From Archangium gephyra (lineage in GTDB: Bacteria > Myxococcota > Myxococcia > Myxococcales > Myxococcaceae), in assembly GCA_003243425.1 (NCBI GenBank), contig QFQP01000034.1, positions 14,822-78,821 on the forward strand: DNA of 64,000 nucleotides, read 5' to 3'. The notes under the pieces were generated by a model, which worked only from the letters and a program-made list of their open reading frames with translations, was not told where the DNA came from and did not search any database. Each line of letters begins with the position of its first letter. Within the stretch, counting starts at the first letter, position 1. Below, piece after piece: positions 61,269 through 64,000 of this stretch. The position numbers were made by a program, and so were the translations under genes.

Positions 61269-64000
61269 GTGAGCAGCACGGCGAGTTCCCCCGGACGCTT
61301 TCCACCGCAATTCCTGCAATCGCGAATCCGGCGGAACTCAGCCAGCCTGCGACGGCGAGTGATGAAGAAGCCCGCGAGCGCATCGCGGCGCTCGAGCGTG
61401 AAGCGCGCGCCCTGGGTCCGGTGCCCGCGGCCGCGCTGCTCTTTCACGAGATCGGTCTGTTGTGGGAATCGCCGCTCAAGCACCCGCGCAACGCCGCCGT
61501 CGCCTACCAGCAGGCGTTCAAGCTCGCGCCCCGCTTCCTCGCCAACATCCGCGCTGCGCGCCGGCTCTTCGCCGAGGTCGGCAACTGGCAGATGGTCGTC
61601 ACGCTGATCGACGCCGAGCTCGGCGCGAGTGAAGCGCGTCGTGCGCGCGCCGCGCTGCTCTTCGAAAAAGGGCAGATCCTCGAGCAGCGGTTGTCGCGCG
61701 AGAGCGAAGCCAACGCCGCCATCGCCCAGTGCCTGGAGCTCGAGCCGGAAGACGTGACGCTGCTGGTGCAGCTCGAGCAGTTCTACGGCGAGAAGGGCGA
61801 CTTCACCGCGCTGGTCACCGTGTACCGCCAGCTCGCGGCGAACGTTCACGAGCCGTCGGCGAGGGCCGGTTACCTGACGTCGGCGGGCCTGCTTCAGGAA
61901 GACCGTCTGCGCGATCCGGTGGGCGCGTCGGCGTCGTTCCGCGCGGCCTTCGCGCTCGAGCGGAAAGACCCGCAGCTGCTCGCGGCGATGAAGCGCGTCG
62001 CGCAGCGTGAAGGCACGGTCGACGAAGAGCTCGCGGCGCTCGCCGCCGAAGCCGAGCTGCAGGGCGCACACGCCGCGCCCACCTTCCTGCAGATCAGCCG
62101 CACCTACGAACGCCTCTCGCGCCCGGAGGACGCGCTGGCGGCCCTGCTCGCGGCCCGTCGCGTGAGCCCGAACGACCCGCTCATCTTGTCGGAGCTGGCG
62201 CGCATCTACGAAGCGCAGGGCCGCTTCGACGAGCTCGCCGACGTGCTGCTCGCGTGGGTGGGTTCCAACGCCGAAGAGAGCGAGTTCGTCGCCATCAACC
62301 TCCGCCTCGCGGCGCTCTACGAGCAGCAGCAGCGCGACGTCGATGCCGTCGGGCGGTACCACGCGATCCTCAACCGGGTGACCGGTCACGCCGGCGCACT
62401 CGCGGGGCTGGGCAAGCTGCACTTCCGCGCGCAGAACTGGCAGGGCCTGCTCGACACCTACGAAGCCGAAGCGAGCGCCGCCGACGACCCGAAGCAGAAG
62501 GCCGGCCGTCTCTACAAGGCCGCCGAGACGCTCGAAGAACGCCTCGGTCGCGTCGACGAAGCCATCGCCCGCTACAACGGCTGTCTGCAGCTCTCGCCGG
62601 GCTACCTGCCGGCGCAGAAGGCGCTCACGCGGCTGTACGAGAAGCTCGGCCGCTGGGCCGAACTGGTCGCGATGTACGAGACCGATCTGCTGCAGGCCAG
62701 CGATCGCGAAGAGCAGATCTCCACGCTCAACAAGATCGCCGCGATCCACGAAGATCGGCTCAACGCGCCGGAGCTCGCGATCGATTGCCTGAAGCGCGTG
62801 CTCGAGCTCTCGCCCGATCACCTGCCGACCATGCGCAGCCTCGCGCGGCTCTACGAGCGCACCGGCCGCTGGAGCGAGCTGCTCGAGCTCAACGAGAGCG
62901 AGGCGCGCCTCGCGTCGGACACCAAGCAGATCGTCTCGCTGGCGCACCGCAACGCCGAGCTGCTCGAAGATCAGCTGAAGGACCGTCCCGCCGCGATTCA
63001 GGCGTGGGAGCGGGTGCTCCAGCTCTCACCGCAGTACCTCCCTGCCCTGCGTGCGCTCGGCCGGCTCTACGGTCAGGACTCCCGCTGGGACGCGCTGATT
63101 CGCATGTACCGCGCCGAGTCGGAGATCGCCGCATCGACCGATCAGGCCGCGGCGCTCGTGCAGAAGGTCGGCGAGCTCTACGAGCAGAAGCTCAAGAACG
63201 TCGACGAAGCGGTGAGCGCCTACCGTGAGGTGTTGACGCTCGCGCCCAACCACGTGCCCGCGTTGCGTGCCCTGGCGCGCATCTACCGCACGCGCTCCGA
63301 GTGGGAATCGCTCATCGAAATTCTGCGCGCCGAAGCGGCGAACCGCAGCAACCCCACCGAGCGCGCGAACGCCATCTTCCAGGCGGCGTCGATCTGGGAA
63401 GACCAGCTCGAGCGTCCCGAGGCGGCCATCGAGGCGTACGAAGAGGTCGTTCGCCTCGCCCCCAATCACACCACCGCGCTGCAGCAGCTCGAGCGCATGC
63501 TGACCGTGCGCGACGACGTGAAGGAGCTCATCGTGCTCCTCGATCGTCAGACGCAGGTGGGCACCGACCCGTCGCGGGTGGCGGCGTGGCTCAAGCTGGC
63601 GCGGCTGTACGTCGATCGGCTCAACGAGCCCGGGCGCGCGGCGTCGTGCTGCGAGAGCGCGCTGGCGCTCGACCCCGAGAACCTCGCGGCGCTCCGCATG
63701 CTCGAGCGCATTCGCGCCAACGACAAACCCCGCCGCGCCGAGCTGCGGGCACGCATCGCCGACGCCATCGGCGATCAGAAGCTCTCGGCGGCGATCTCGT
63801 TGTCGAACCTCGACCCCTCCGCGGCGCCGACCACCGAGATCATCCAGCAACTCAAGACCGCGTACCTCGCCGACCCGACCGACGAGGCGCTGAGCCTGGT
63901 GCTCGAGAAGGCGCTGCAGCGCAGCGGTGACGCGCGCGGCCTGGTCGAGCTGTACGAGAAGCGCCGCGCCAACGCGACCGACGCGGCCGACATGCTGCAG
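61265..64000 (+). CDS. large TPR protein (incomplete at window end)
   Basis: At least 912 residues; the frame is open to base 64000. ATG overlaps the hutH stop. A long array of ~35-residue helical repeats: GYLPAQKALTRLYEKLGRWAELVAMYETDL, HLPTMRSLARLYERTGRWSELLELNESEARL, and YLPALRALGRLYGQDSRWDALIRMYRAESE. These are TPR-like units (LARLYER.GRW.EL) with similar spacing. Such giant TPR proteins are frequent in myxobacteria and act as scaffolds. The role is unknown. Confidence 0.85.
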   Translation, partial: MSEQHGEFPRTLSTAIPAIANPAELSQPATASDEEARERIAALEREARALGPVPAAALLFHEIGLLWESPLKHPRNAAVAYQQAFKLAPRFLANIRAARRLFAEVGNWQMVVTLIDAELGASEARRARAALLFEKGQILEQRLSRESEANAAIAQCLELEPEDVTLLVQLEQFYGEKGDFTALVTVYRQLAANVHEPSARAGYLTSAGLLQEDRLRDPVGASASFRAAFALERKDPQLLAAMKRVAQREGTVDEELAALAAEAELQGAHAAPTFLQISRTYERLSRPEDALAALLAARRVSPNDPLILSELARIYEAQGRFDELADVLLAWVGSNAEESEFVAINLRLAALYEQQQRDVDAVGRYHAILNRVTGHAGALAGLGKLHFRAQNWQGLLDTYEAEASAADDPKQKAGRLYKAAETLEERLGRVDEAIARYNGCLQLSPGYLPAQKALTRLYEKLGRWAELVAMYETDLLQASDREEQISTLNKIAAIHEDRLNAPELAIDCLKRVLELSPDHLPTMRSLARLYERTGRWSELLELNESEARLASDTKQIVSLAHRNAELLEDQLKDRPAAIQAWERVLQLSPQYLPALRALGRLYGQDSRWDALIRMYRAESEIAASTDQAAALVQKVGELYEQKLKNVDEAVSAYREVLTLAPNHVPALRALARIYRTRSEWESLIEILRAEAANRSNPTERANAIFQAASIWEDQLERPEAAIEAYEEVVRLAPNHTTALQQLERMLTVRDDVKELIVLLDRQTQVGTDPSRVAAWLKLARLYVDRLNEPGRAASCCESALALDPENLAALRMLERIRANDKPRRAELRARIADAIGDQKLSAAISLSNLDPSAAPTTEIIQQLKTAYLADPTDEALSLVLEKALQRSGDARGLVELYEKRRANATDAADMLQ

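Noticed and set aside
61250..62947. 565-codon minus-strand frame at the end of the window
   Set aside because: It is the complement of the TPR array; the plus-strand reading has clear TPR repeats and starts coupled to hutH.

Overview
The window is high-GC DNA from what looks like a Myxococcota chromosome. I infer this from gene families, not from a database search: many Cys-lipoproteins with Asp/Gly/Asn-rich segments, a zinc-ribbon/TPR protein with TxMFG repeats, a fused SpmA-SpmB protein, SPOR, DUF4124 and VWA proteins, and strong G/C third-position codon bias. An intact-looking temperate siphovirus-type prophage interrupts it (13039-50985, 37,947 bp).

Left chromosomal flank (1-13038): HAD phosphatase, VWA lipoprotein, Lon protease, UDP-glucuronate decarboxylase-like epimerase, ribbon-helix-helix protein, EF-hand-like lipoprotein, SPOR protein, Cys-rich lipoproteins, MnmA (tRNA 2-thiolation), a CCA-adding enzyme, tRNA-Arg(CCT) and a DUF4124 protein. 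Right flank (50986-64000): tRNA-Val(CAC), SCP2-like protein, SpmA/SpmB fusion, tetratricopeptide-like lipoprotein, NlpC/P60-like lipoprotein, zinc-ribbon/TPR protein, ComEA-like protein, aspartate kinase, histidine ammonia-lyase, and a large TPR protein cut by the window end.

The prophage sits in the 3' half of the tRNA-Val gene, with identical 47-bp attL and attR exactly 37,900 bp apart. From left to right it holds: (i) an early cluster of start/stop-overlapping genes (replication-initiator candidate with iteron-like repeats inside it, HTH protein, DUF1643, RusA resolvase, MT-A70 methylase, HNH nuclease); (ii) an HK97-like packaging, head and tail module (TerS, TerL, portal, ClpP-type protease, capsid, connectors, tail tube, G/GT chaperone with a GGGAAAC slippery site, tape measure, hub); (iii) a lysis cassette (holin-like protein, M15 endolysin, tiny lipoprotein, membrane protein); (iv) a cargo block with a phospholipase-D-type restriction nuclease, two different adenine methyltransferases, a broken copy of a HerA-type ATPase tail, the intact HerA-type ATPase and a coupled small protein; (v) a leftward operon of small, often Cys-rich proteins, interrupted by oppositely oriented exported proteins that look like morons; (vi) a highly symmetric divergent control region at 47028-47082; (vii) a rightward operon of a sliding-clamp-like protein, hypotheticals, an excisionase and a tyrosine integrase with an inserted zinc-knuckle.

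The least conventional signals are the symmetric divergent control region, a repeated inverted repeat placed 22-23 nt upstream of both the portal and the holin gene, the lambda-O-like candidate origin, and the PLD nuclease/two-methylase/HerA cargo block with its chimeric pseudogene scar.
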